From: Catonia carolina | Taxonomy: Eukaryota; Arthropoda; Insecta; Hemiptera; Achilidae | Length of the DNA: 64,000 bases | Assembly: GCA_035578175.1 (NCBI GenBank) | Contig: JAQMRL010000001.1 | Span: 45,221,553 to 45,285,552, forward strand | Direction: 5' to 3' | Shown here: positions 23,535 through 34,800 of the stretch, piece by piece | How positions within the stretch are numbered: the first letter of the stretch is position 1 | How the letters are laid out: each line of letters begins with the position of its first letter | Notes under the pieces: generated by a model | What the model was told of the DNA's origin: nothing | The model's database searches: none | What the model saw: only the letters and a program-made list of their open reading frames with translations | Translations under genes and position numbers: made by a program

Positions 23535-24829
23535 TATGACAATACTGCAATGTTTGAACAATACATGGGTATTTAAAACAATGTCTTTTATGATAACCAT
23601 AAGTCCTTGCAAATTTGCTACCACTCTCAGGACCTCTCAAGTTACACTATTTGGTACTAACCGCAGAAATCTTAGTAATAAGCGCTAATAATCAACTTCC
23701 TTAGAGTCTATATTTGAGTATAACCGTAACACAAACACCATTAACAATGCGTTTAAACATAAGTGTGTGAGAATAAGTCACACGGCAATAGCACAACAAA
23801 TGGCTGAACTAACTACAAAATTTAAAATAGACAATGATAATACTAATGATAATAAGGTGACCAAAAACAAGAAATACTTTCAGTTGCAACTGCCTTTCAT
23901 AGGTCCTCAGAAACATTAAGTGGAGTTTGTTCATGAGTAGCTGTCAGCTGGTCACCATACAAAGTATCTTGCCCAACCATTGTTACTTAACAATTAATAG
24001 CGACTTTCTACCAGCTGTCTGACTGGGCTGGCCCAAAGGCTCCATATTTGTATTGAAAAAACTAAAGTTTATGTGCATCAGTCATTTCAGAAAGCCTATA
24101 AGTCAAGAAATCTAACTTTTGGAAAAATTAAAAAACTGGTAATTTAATACGTTTCAATACAAAGACAATATTAAAAATATAATTTGTTCAAAGGCATGTC
24201 CCCTTTAATATGAAATGTATACTTTTGTATTTTAAAAGCCAGTTGTTTAAAGAAAGTTTGAAAATTTAGACTTAAGGTGTTTCTGAAATAAATTGGAGTA
24301 AAATGCTGACTTGTGTTGTTTTTTATAAAGTACGTTGGTAGACCAGAAGAAAATTGTGTTGTACAGTAGTATTTATTTATTTATTTCACTAGTTTGCATT
24401 AGTGATTTAAAATAGCTTTTCGCAGTAATAAAAATTAAAATTCATTTTTTCAAAAAAGAAAAATGTTGGTTTACAGAATTATTCATGTTTTTCATCGTCA
24501 TCACAAGCAGTAGTTATCTCCATTTAAATGATTTTTACTTAGAAACTTATACATAGAAACTTCATTTGCCTTTTCCACTAGAAAGTAGAGCTTAAGCTTA
24601 AAAAATCATCCACTATCATTTTTTTCATTAGAATGAAGCTCTTTATATCCTTGTGGATAAGCTTTTTCTTAGTGTTATATTACTTAAAGAAAGCTAGACG
24701 TATGTGATTTTTGTTGGGATAGTGTATTTGTATTCAGTTAGTCCTAAAATGGACTAAAGAAAATATGTGAAATTTTTACTTGTGGGCTTTCTGAAATGAC
24801 TGATTCATTTATAATTGTTTTGGAACTTA
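23535..24829 (-). other. Or-A intron 1, nothing recognised
   Basis: This is AT-rich intron DNA without coding or clear repeat structure. Confidence 0.4.
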
Positions 24830-25252
24830 TCGGGTTGATCTAACGGTAGAGGTATTGGGTTCAAATCCTAGTAAAGGTAGTTACTTTTATATGGATTTAA
24901 ATTCTAGACAGTGATTACTGGTGTATTTTGATGGTTCAATTAATCATACTCTCTGAGGAATGGTTGGCCTGAATCTGTACAAGACTCATTTACACATCAT
25001 TCATATCATCTCATCTCATTGGATCATGAGGTTGGATCATGGTAACGTGCTCGCCTCTCATCATGCGGTCTTGGGTTCGAATCCCATTCAGGTCCCGCAT
25101 ATTTTCATACGTTGCAAAAAATCATTTCATCATTCACCGTCTGCATTAGCAGTAATTGCAGAACAGTCGGACGTTAAACAAAAAACAAAAAAAAAACATG
25201 AGGTTGCTTACTGTTCTTAAATTGAACAGATTGCAATGTAAACACATTAGGG
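24830..25252 (+). mobile_element. tRNA-derived SINE family T, interrupted by an S-type SINE
   Basis: The head has a box A-like GTTGATCTAACGGTAGAGG and B box GGTTCAAATCC. The body includes ACAGTGATTACTGGTGTA and AATCATACTCTCTGAGGA, and the 3' end reads GATTGCAATGTAAACACATT. The same family occurs at 36860, 46566, 52541 and 63745. The insertion of another SINE at 25035-25196 splits it. Confidence 0.75.
25035..25196 (+). mobile_element. SINE nested within a family T SINE, 10-bp target duplication
   Basis: A 162-bp tRNA-like SINE with B box GGGTTCGAATCCC and the S-type body (CTGCATTAGCAGTAATTGC) ends in an A-rich tail. It is flanked by CATGAGGTTG at 25025-25034 and 25197-25206. The uninterrupted T copies confirm the host sequence. 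Confidence 0.85.
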
Positions 25253-26228
25253 ATTAAAAAAATGCTTTGTGGTGTGATTTTTTTTAACAAAACGATTGAT
25301 ATATTTTTTCCAGCTACCTTTCAATGCTTGTTTTCCAAAATCCTGTATTTTTCAGTTTCAGTAACACATATCTCAATTGCTGCTTTAAATTTTTGGGGCA
25401 TAATCCATGATTTTAGAGTAACCATTTAACAAATAATTTTTATTAAATAAATAAATAAAATTATAGAATAAATAAAATAGAATTAATAAAAAAAATCAAT
25501 AAAAAATTTATTGAATACATTGGAGAGGAAGAGAAAAAATAAAATTTGTGTATTTCTGTAGACTTTTTCCTTTCTTCTGTCCATCCAATGTTCTGCTTTC
25601 ATTAATCAAGGAAGCCCTTTAAGCCAGAACCCTAGAGCAGTATCAATAGTCTGTACCCTATATTTGGTTCAGTTATTTTGTTTTCTCCCTTTATTTCAAT
25701 TTTCTAAATACCCTTTTTGACTTTTTCAAACCACTTATCCAACTGAGGTCAATCGGTGTTAAATAAATTTTTCAACTTTTTGTCATCTATTCTATAAAGG
25801 TGTTAGTAGAAGCTTAGTCGCTTTTTTCTGATCGTTGCTACCAATAAAATCATTTTTCTTGTACGGTAGCTTTTCTTTGGAAGTCACCTGTATTGTTCAT
25901 CTACCTTCCCTTTTAACTTGTGAGGGTTTCGATAATGATCTTGAAGTGGTGTGTTGAGCAGTCCATGGATCTACTGCTTATCAAACACTCACTCTAAATC
26001 TGGTTTTGTTTTTTGTACCCAAAAGATCATGATTTTAAATTTTATTATAATTTTAGTTACAGTAATAATTTTAAATTATGAAAACTCTAAGGTACTTTAA
26101 TAATTTTTATTTCATGACACCATGCTCAGTCACTACAATGTCTATTGTAACACATGAAAAAATATGTAAAATTTACATTTTCGAGAGCTTCTTTATTTAT
26201 TTTGAATAGGTAATAAATATGTTCTTAC

Positions 26229-26605
26229 CTGTTTGCGTTCTTTACATATGAATTCAATAAATTAATCTTCTCCTTCTTGGCAGTATCACTCATTTCACAG
26301 GACTTCAAGCATTGAAAATCCAATAATTGTCTAAGAGCATGTACTTTTTTATACATAAATGTAAATATAATGCCTTTGGAAACTGCATTAAAAATTGGTG
26401 TTTCTAATATTAAAAAGTACATAATACTGTTAACATTTTTTACCATAATAATGGCGTTATATAAAGTAACTATTAACCCATGAACGACTATTAAAATGTA
26501 TACCACCCATAACTTGTAATTTAATTTTATCTTGTTACTATCAACATTTTGAAAATTATCAAATCCCATTCCTTTTAAAAACCCCAAAAATAATTTCTCT
26601 TCCAT
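26229..26605 (-). CDS. Or-A exon 1 (N-terminus, TM1-TM2)
   Basis: Begins MEEKLFLGFLKGMGF and ends LNSYVKNA followed by AACAG|GTAAGA. Two hydrophobic segments follow LNYKLW, and the intracellular piece reads YKKVHALRQLLDFQCLKSCE. An upstream in-frame ATG at 26620 would add five residues. I prefer 26605 because Or-B and exon C start there. Confidence 0.85.
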
Positions 26606-27734
26606 AATGAGATCTTTCATATAAATGTTAGTTTACAATAACAAAAATGGTTTTGCTATTGTAAACTATTATAATTATATAATGCTTCCGAATCTACGTA
26701 ATGTTTTTCTACGTTATTTATGGAACTTGTTAGTTTTAAAAACCTAACTCAAAACTTACTTCACAAATACTTTTTAACATTTTCGTGCGTTGAAAGTTTG
26801 ATTCTACTTTGATTCAAACTTTCAACTTTGAAAATTAATAATACAAAACATTATTGATTTTTAAAACTTAGTAATTTAATGAAATATTTTGTAAAACCCT
26901 GTGTTCCATCATATAAAATATTCCCTTGAATCATAATGTGGAACGTTAAAAAATACATATTAAAAAAATTGCTTTTTCTCAGAATCATAAGTGGAAGCCA
27001 GATTACAAATTTTAACCTTGAAAGCAATTTCTGAAAAAAAATTGACAATAAATCTCTTACCAGAAAACTAAAATAAGACAAAAAATAATAACTGGAATAA
27101 AAGAAAATGAATCAAAAAATTTGGAAATAAAATAATATTTTAATGAACTTAAAACTTGGGGGATACAAAATACCCCCCAAACCGCTTGCCTCTCTGCACG
27201 ATAGCTCCTGGATCTGCCCTTGATATATCCGTAACATTTATTTATGCTGGCAATTCCTCCCTGACCTTAATGTGGACAAGGCCAATTGTGTTCAGTTTGG
27301 GCTGTATTCAGCAGTGTACAGTCATCATAGCATCTTAAAATTTTTAGTAGAGTTCCGTCCATGTTTTGTAAATAGTGTTCCGCCCACATGGCATTTTCAC
27401 AATGTAATTAAATTCTTTCCGGTCCATTTTCCAAGGCGTTGTGAGGTTTACCAGTAGTTAAAAAAAATCCTCTGGCTGAGATACGAGCGCTGCACAGATT
27501 AGGCTCATTAGTAGGATTGCCACTTCACTACATATGAGCCTGCAGAATAGTTCGTTCGAGATGTCACTCTAGGCTCTTAACTCGGCCGTTCGAAATATCT
27601 TCCACCTCTGCCTTTGGGGCCGTTGACTGTCTTCACTGGTTTTTGTCCACCCTGAGTATTTTATTTTCTCAATACCCTCCCACAAAGTAGGTGAGTGTCC
27701 CCATCACCAGGGGAGGCCCCCGATAGAATTTTAA
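26606..27734. other. Region 5' of Or-A, nothing recognised
   Basis: This holds the presumed promoter side of Or-A and then GC-richer sequence at 27160-27720 that looks repeat-derived. Neither gives a recognisable protein. Confidence 0.4.
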
Positions 27735-28090
27735 CAATAGCAGTTAACTTTATGGCAGCGAAACTTGGGTGCTGGCAAAGACAGAGGAAAGCAGATTGCA
27801 GGCATCTGAAATAAATTTTTTATGGCAAACATATGGTTGTATTAGAGAGGACCGTTATAGGAATGAATTGATAAGCAAAGAGCTCAATATTTTCTCCATA
27901 AATGATAGGGTGCTGCAAAATAAATTACAATGGATAGAGAATGTGGACAGGAAGGATGAGCGAGGATAAAATACCTAAGCAGGCGCTGGGTTACAAATTG
28001 GAGAGAAGGAGAGATCACAGATGCCTGAGGAAGAGATGGGCAGATTTTAGAGGTTCGGAACAGGCGGGGATGCCTAATCATTGAAGGGTA
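27735..28090 (+). pseudogene. RTE-like LINE reverse transcriptase C-terminal remnant
   Basis: The plus strand reads YGSETWVLAKTEESRLQASE, then NDRVLQNKLQWIENVDRKDE and a terminal ERRRSQMPEEEMGRF frame. YGSETW and the following order are typical of the RTE/BovB reverse transcriptase C-terminus. It sits just downstream of the Or-B 3' flank. Confidence 0.65.
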
Positions 28091-28793
28091 GAAGAAGCTG
28101 AAGATTAAATTCTTTTATTTAATAGCGTTACATACTTTATGTAGACGTTTAATATGACTTTATACTTAGCTAATATGCCTCAGTGAGTATTGGGTTCAAT
28201 AAAAATTGGAATAACAATATTATGTTTCATATTTTATAATACAATATTTTGAGTCAGAAAAAGCATCCGCTAATAATCAAAATTGCAAGTATTAAAACCA
28301 CAAATGGCAAGCAATTGATGTACTTCTCTTACAGTGACTCAATAGGTCAAAAATTTAAATGGTTAATTTATTACAAAAGAGCTATTTCAACCTACACAGA
28401 TTTCTTAGTTTTTTATGATGAAATGTTAGTAACATTGTACAAACTTATTTATATAAGGATATAAAAAAAAATATAGGGATTTACTGAAGGAAGACATATT
28501 TTATTTGTTTTTTTATTGCAATATTTTTTATAAAAAAATTAAACATAAATTTGCAAGAGATTTACATTGTCATGTGACTACAATACATTTAACTTTTGCA
28601 TTTACACTAATTTCAACTTTTATTCTTTTAGCAATTGCATGTCTTCTTATAAGTAATATGCTAGCACTTCTGATCGTTATAGATAAAGTATTTATACCAT
28701 GTTACATTTACTTCGTAAGAAAACCGGATTTTAATGAAAAATTATTTTTGGCAGTGAATCCATTTTGCTTTCGACTTAGATTGCATTTATAAG

Positions 28794-28859
28794 TTAAACC
28801 TGCTTCTCTTCGCTAACTGTTCTTAGTACGGTGTAGTATGAATAAGACAGCTTCAAAGC
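28794..28859 (-). CDS. Or-B exon 6 (C-terminus)
   Basis: After TTTTTCAG it reads ALKLSYSYYTVLRTVSEEKQ, V and stop TAA (28794-28796). It is 22 codons including the stop and enters in phase 0, matching the phase-0 end of exon 5. Confidence 0.83.
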   Translation of the reverse strand, partial: ALKLSYSYYTVLRTVSEEKQV

Positions 28860-31800
28860 CTGAAAAATTTGATACATTTATTATAATACGGAAGAACCTC
28901 ATTACTGTTGTTAGCATCTTTATATTTAAAACACAAAATCGCTTCCAATGTATTTTAAATGGGAATTCTAATTTTAATTCTCTTAAATACAGTTCTACCG
29001 ACCGGATTTTTACTTTCTCTTGCCTATATGAACATTAGGAAGGAAATTGTTGTTTCCATGTCGATTTTTCGAAATCGAGTCTTCATCGGATATACCTACA
29101 CGTTTTCAGACCCTGGACCAAAAAAACATGTTTTTAGCAAATGGTCTGCGTAAGTGTGTGTGTGTGTGTGTTTGTGCATTTTCAGCATTTTTTATACAGA
29201 GCCTATTTTAGCGTGAAAGAGTGATTTTCCGTATTATTAAGCCAAACTACGGTTGATTTTCATTTTGCATCATTCACTCATGATTAAAATACGGTTCCCT
29301 ATGTTTTTTTGTTAGTCTCTAATATAGGTAGCCTACTATTATTAGTCTACTAATGTTATGTTATATTATTCATTATTTGCATTGACAAGAGAAAGTCGTG
29401 CGAGTGTTCACACCAGATTTCCATAATTTTTAAATGGTTTTAAAGAATATTCTTTCCTGTTTTCCCAAAAGTTCTTAACTTGAAATTCATGCTAATATGA
29501 GCTTCACTTTACGAAATGAAATACAGAGTAATAAATTTTGTATTTTTTTATAGAGTAAATTAAGTTTACAACGTAAACCGGTAATACAACAGTAATGCTA
29601 CTACACGGTAAATATAGGGTGATTCAAAAAGAGCGCCGGTTTTGATATATCAAATTAAGAGATTTATTTTATTGAAAAACTGAAAATAAATACATCAACA
29701 AGTTCATCTTACCTTCCGATTTCATGTATGAAAAATGATGTCATGCATGTGTCTTCCTCTACTGCGCTGGCACGCATCAACTCTGTCCATGAAATTGGAT
29801 ATTACTGCACGACAAGTTTCGACTTCCATTTGCCCGATAACCCATCGAATTTCCTCCTTCAAGTCATTGATGTTTCGGGGTTTATTGGCATACACCAATG
29901 ACTTCAGATGACCCCAAAGATGAAAGTCACAAGGCGTCAATTTTGTTTGCGAAGGTGTCATCATCCTGCCGTTTTCTCAATACCCAGTCAACAAACTGTC
30001 GTCTCTTCTGGTGGTCTGCCACTTTCAAATGTTGCGTCAACTGAATTTTATACGGGTGATATTGGAGATCGTACCGAAGAATTCTCCGTACAGAAGAACA
30101 TCGTAAACCCAATTGTTGAGAACGGTGACGTATTGATTTTGCTGGGCTAACAGCCACACTGTCACGAACCAACGCAACGTTCTGCTCAGTTCGGCCAGAA
30201 CGACGACGTCCAGAACGTTTAAGGTCGATTGTTGAACCCGTCTCAAAAAACTTTTTCATGAGCCTGCGAACTGTTGATTCATTCGGTGCTTCATTACGTC
30301 GTAGAGTACCGCGAAGTCGCCTGACAGTAGCCGCATAACTCTCTCCACTCTGGTAAAATGTTTTGACGATTAACACTCGTTGTGCAATAGTAAACTTCTC
30401 CATGGTTAGACACAGACTGCGAGAGTACTACACTGCGAACAAGAGAAACTACAACTGAATCGTCAATCGGAATGTTCTCCGAAATAGAAATGAGGTCTAA
30501 CAATGTTGCCAACCGATAAACAAAAATTTACTAGCCGTTTAAAAACCGGCGCTCTTTTTGAATCACCCGTTAGAAGACAATTTTATTTAATTCTATAATG
30601 AATTTTATGAAATCTATTTACCGTGTGTCTATCTATTTATCTATTGCAGTGGTTCAATAGATAAATCTATTTATCTATTTACAGTGGTTCTTCCACATTT
30701 ACCCCCTCTCTAGCCGTAATCTATAAGCATACAGAATTTCAGTTTTGTGTCCAACCAATCTTGTAGAACATAATACGTCAACTCTCTTCGTCATTTTATA
30801 TCACATTCAGTCGGTATTAGACAGTCATTGTGTAGAAGTCGTTCTATCTAGAGTTTTAGTTGAAACCGTTTTTTCAGGAAGAAACTATCGTAAGTACTAC
30901 AGTGCTTTAGTCGTTACTCACCGTTCTTCTAAGAACGAAGTTTGTTTATTATCAGCTTAAATCAGTTATTTAATAACAGGGGTTTGAAACCCAAGACCAC
31001 ATTTTCAATAACTTAATACAAAAATATTTTATGTGGATCTAGGGCGCAGGCCCGAAATACCTGCTCAAAAACTTTACTGTTTTCGTATCATATAGGCCTA
31101 CGTTTTAAATATACATTAGTAAATTACATTTTTTTTACTATTTCTGTTCTTTATGGCTAATACAACCGTGAAATCCGAACACTGGTGACAGTGATTGTTT
31201 AATTAGATGCTTATCTTTTTTCACAAATAACACTGATTCAGATCACCACGAAATTAGGCTGAAAATCGTTGAAGAAGTAACTTATCATTGCAGCGACTAC
31301 CAAAATTTCGTTTGTGAAGACCCTTCTTATGAAATTTTAATTACTGATGTCTGTCAGTTCAAATGCCTTATGTCCACAGACGGAGTGTACGCCGGTGATG
31401 TTAAAATTACAGCTGTTTCAAAAGTATTTCCCCATTGCCAGTTTAAGATATATTCAGAAAATCTAAATATTATTTCTACATATGGGTCTGGAACAACAAT
31501 TAGCAATTTAAGATTTTCTGGTCACTGTGATAGAGGTTATGACGTTTTTATTTTTAATGATGAGAAATATTCATCCCCATTTCAGTTGCGTACAGGTCGT
31601 CCCAAACGAAAACGTCAGAAGAAAATCCTTACAGGAAAAAAGGAATGTTAAGTCCCTCAATTCTCAAAACAGCCATTTGATTCTTATACAGAGGTAGATA
31701 ACTTTCCTTTTTTTGTATTTAATTCCTAGCCTTTTCAAAGTTTTAAACATTTTACTCCAGTTCAGATTGTCAAATGCTTTCTCTAAATGTACAAATGCTA

Positions 31801-34800
31801 TATAAGTAGTTTTATTTTTCTTTCACTTTTTATCAATAAATCAATCTTAGAGCCAATATTGCATCTTGAGTTCCCATTCTCCTTCTAAATCCGAATTGGT
31901 CATCATCCAATACTTCTTCTACTAGGTATTCTATTCTCCTGTATATAATTCTTGTCAGTATCTTGGATGCATGGAACATTAGGCTGATGGTTCTGTAATG
32001 TTAACACTTCTCCCCTCCTGACTTTTTTAGTTTGGGAGTTATAACATTTTTTTAAAAGTCTGATTGTACTTCTCCACTCTCATACATTTTGCACACAAGT
32101 TTGTTCAGTTTGTTTTGAGCAACTTCTTCCCAACAAAATAATAATAAATCCTTCCATCTTTCAGCTCTCTCTTGGCCATTCAACAATGTTTTACCATCTG
32201 CACTTTGTAAATTAACAGCTTTCTTCTTTTGTTCTTCAAAGTTTTTCCTTATTTTTCTGTAAGCTGCGTCTACCTTACCAACTACAATTTTACTTTCAAT
32301 GTCCGTACATTTTTCTCTGATCCAATCTTCCTTCGCTTTCTTACGCCTTTTGCTTACGGTATTTCTCAAGTATCAATATTGCCTTTTACCTCTTCCGTCC
32401 TTTGCATTTTTAAATTTCCTTCACTCATGCATCAGTTCCAGAATATCATTAGTAATCCAAGGTTTCCTACGTCTTCTTATAGTATGTTCTTTCCATTCTT
32501 CTGCTGCTTTCACTACCACCTCCTTGAAGTTTATCCACTCCTCTACATTTCTTGTGTCATTACCTCTTTCTTCTATCCCTTTTAGAACACTCTCCTGGAA
32601 ACCTATCTGGTTGTCTTGTTCTCTTAGTTTGTCTACATCTCACCTAGCATTTCCTTGTCTCTTCTTCAGTTTTTCAAGTTTAAGCCTGCTATCCATTATT
32701 ACTAAGTTATGACCACTCCCTATGTCTGCACCTAGATAGGCTTAACAGTTCATAATCTGGTTTCTAAATCTTTGTCTAACCATTATGTAATCTATTTGGT
32801 ATCTTCCCTTGTCACCTGGCATTGTTGAACTGTATAACCTCATTTTGTGATTCTTAAATAGTGTATTGCCTGTCACTAAATTATATTTGGAGCAAAAATC
32901 TACCAGCTGACTAACTCCCTCTGTCATTTCTATTCCCTAGACTATATTCTCCGATTATCTTTCCTTTTTTCCTTCTCCAACTACTGCATTCCAGTCTCCC
33001 ATAACTATCAAATTTCCTTCACCCTTGACATATTTTATTACTTCATCTAATTCCTCACATACTTATTCTATTTTTCTTCCTCTTTATGCGAAGACGTAGG
33101 CATGTAAAACTGCACTGCAGTGGTGGGCTTTGGTTTCGTATCTACTCTAACCACGATAATCCTATCACTACACTGCTTATTGTAGGTCACTCTTTGTCCA
33201 ATTTTTTTATTCATTACTATTCCTACTCCACCCTGCCATCCGATGGCTCTAGTGTTAATAACCCTATAATCCCCTGACCATAAGTCTTGATCAATGTACC
33301 TCACAATGCCTACAATATCTAACTTCAATCTATCCATTCAATTACTACATAACGAGTTTGACATAATCAAAAAAGCTGATAATTACTTTTTTTTAAAGAA
33401 CTGTACCAGAAGACTTCACAAAAGGAAATATAGGACACGTCAAGATAAAACTGATAGGCCTAAATATTAATGCTGTTTAATTCATAAAAATAAAAACCGT
33501 GAATTTTAAGAAGCCTGATATTCATTAATCAAAGCACATTAATAAACTTTCTAATAACACTTAAATACAAAACATTCTGTGGGATTTACAGGCTGTGAGA
33601 ATGAACAAAATACAAACATGTGTTTCGTTCAACACGGAGAAAATCATCTGTAAAAATATTGTCTTTTGGGAAAAGGAAAGTCTGTTTTACTGAAACCAAG
33701 CATCACACATCGTCCTTCCAATGGTATACTCGGGAATGTGCAAATTCTCAGTTTTACAGGAGAGCAAAAACCAACTTCAATGCTTTCTGAAAAATCCATT
33801 TTTTTTAATTTCCATTGGGTTTCTTTATATACAAACAACGTACTTAGTTACAATTTTTGGTATGTTAACACAATTAAAAAATGTTTATTCTAATGGCTAA
33901 AAAAACACATTCGTTACTTTACTGTAGTAGGTTTTTCAAACTAATGCAGTTCGGTCGAAAACAAAGTAGCGAATTGTTACAAATGATACATTAAAAAAAG
34001 ATAAAAATACTTACATTAACAATAAAATCTAAGTTTATAAAATAAATTAACAATATCCCATCCAAAATAACTACAATGAATTTTAATTGAACACAACATT
34101 ATTAAAAATATACATAACATATTTTAAGAATAATAACTTAAAAAGTTATTATACTTTATCTAAATATATTTAATAGTATTAACAATATTTGAACGTTATT
34201 GTTTTAAATTCTTACTCATTTTTTGTTTGTCATGAATGTAAATTATAAAAGTTTCGCCCACTTCTCGTAATAATAACTACTTAGTAAGAATCTAGATTAA
34301 CAGTGCAGTGAAAGGTCAATACAAATTAAATTATGTACATTTAAAAAAATTAAAAGATATTATTATTAATACAAATATGCGTGACAGCAAAGAGTGAGTA
34401 CAGTTTCTTTAATAATTATTGGAAGTACACAACGTCTGCACTTAAAAATTGAACAAAGTAAAAGTAATACCTAATGAACATTATTTATACATTTAAACAT
34501 TTGTTTAAAATTATAACCTATTAATTAGCAGACCTACTTACTAATTTTTTTCTGATGTAAACTAAACTATTACAAGTCAGATGCGTCTAACTGATCTGGT
34601 TGTGGCAAAGTATCTCTTACACTCTCGCGTGATGGCAAGTTTTTGTAAAGTTATGATGAACTTTGGGTATCAATAATTCATTGCAAAGCTTATTTTAATC
34701 ATTCATTTTTGGATTTTAAATGGGTAATCGAGAAGTGTAGACTTTTACTGGGTTTGATATAGAAGTACGTCCCCTAAACTTCTTAATTACAAATTTATAA

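Larger units (their letters stand above)
19049..26605 (-). pseudogene. Odorant receptor Or-A, lacking exons 4 and 5
   Basis: Recognised exons by homology to Or-B: exon 1 26229..26605, exon 2 22032..22691, exon 3 20763..20862, exon 6 19049..19114. Insect odorant receptors are seven-transmembrane proteins that form ligand-gated cation channels with the co-receptor Orco in olfactory neurons. Exons 1-3 are open, share lengths (377, 660, 100 bp) and phases with Or-B, and keep good splice sites. No counterpart of exon 4 (108 bp, TM6) or exon 5 (156 bp, TM7 region) exists between 19115 and 20762. That gap holds a LINE 3' end and other repeats instead. The missing 264 bp is a multiple of three, so skipping from exon 3 to exon 6 stays in frame. 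The product would still lack the conserved C-terminal helices, so I call it a pseudogene. Confidence 0.75.
20330..26650 (-). repeat. Segmental duplication, Or-A copy (paralogous to 42360-48140)
   Basis: Exons 1-3 and much of introns 1-3 match the Or-B segment. Intronic examples are the ACACATGTAAGTAGA block (20350 and 42411) and the TCCAAGTCTCCT block (21748 and 44045). The two copies differ by independent insertions: Or-A alone has the SINE at 21491 and the MITE at 22870, and Or-B alone has the MITE at 43061. Confidence 0.8.

Noticed and set aside
28249..28792. Two plus-strand open frames resembling a membrane protein
   Set aside because: They lie antisense to the Or-B 3' flank, and the paralogous Or-A flank (18540-19048) breaks both frames. 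They are shadows.
32229..32712. Two overlapping Ser/Phe-rich plus-strand open frames
   Set aside because: They are antisense to the decayed RTE-like LINE, whose Lys/Glu-rich coding gives long antisense frames.
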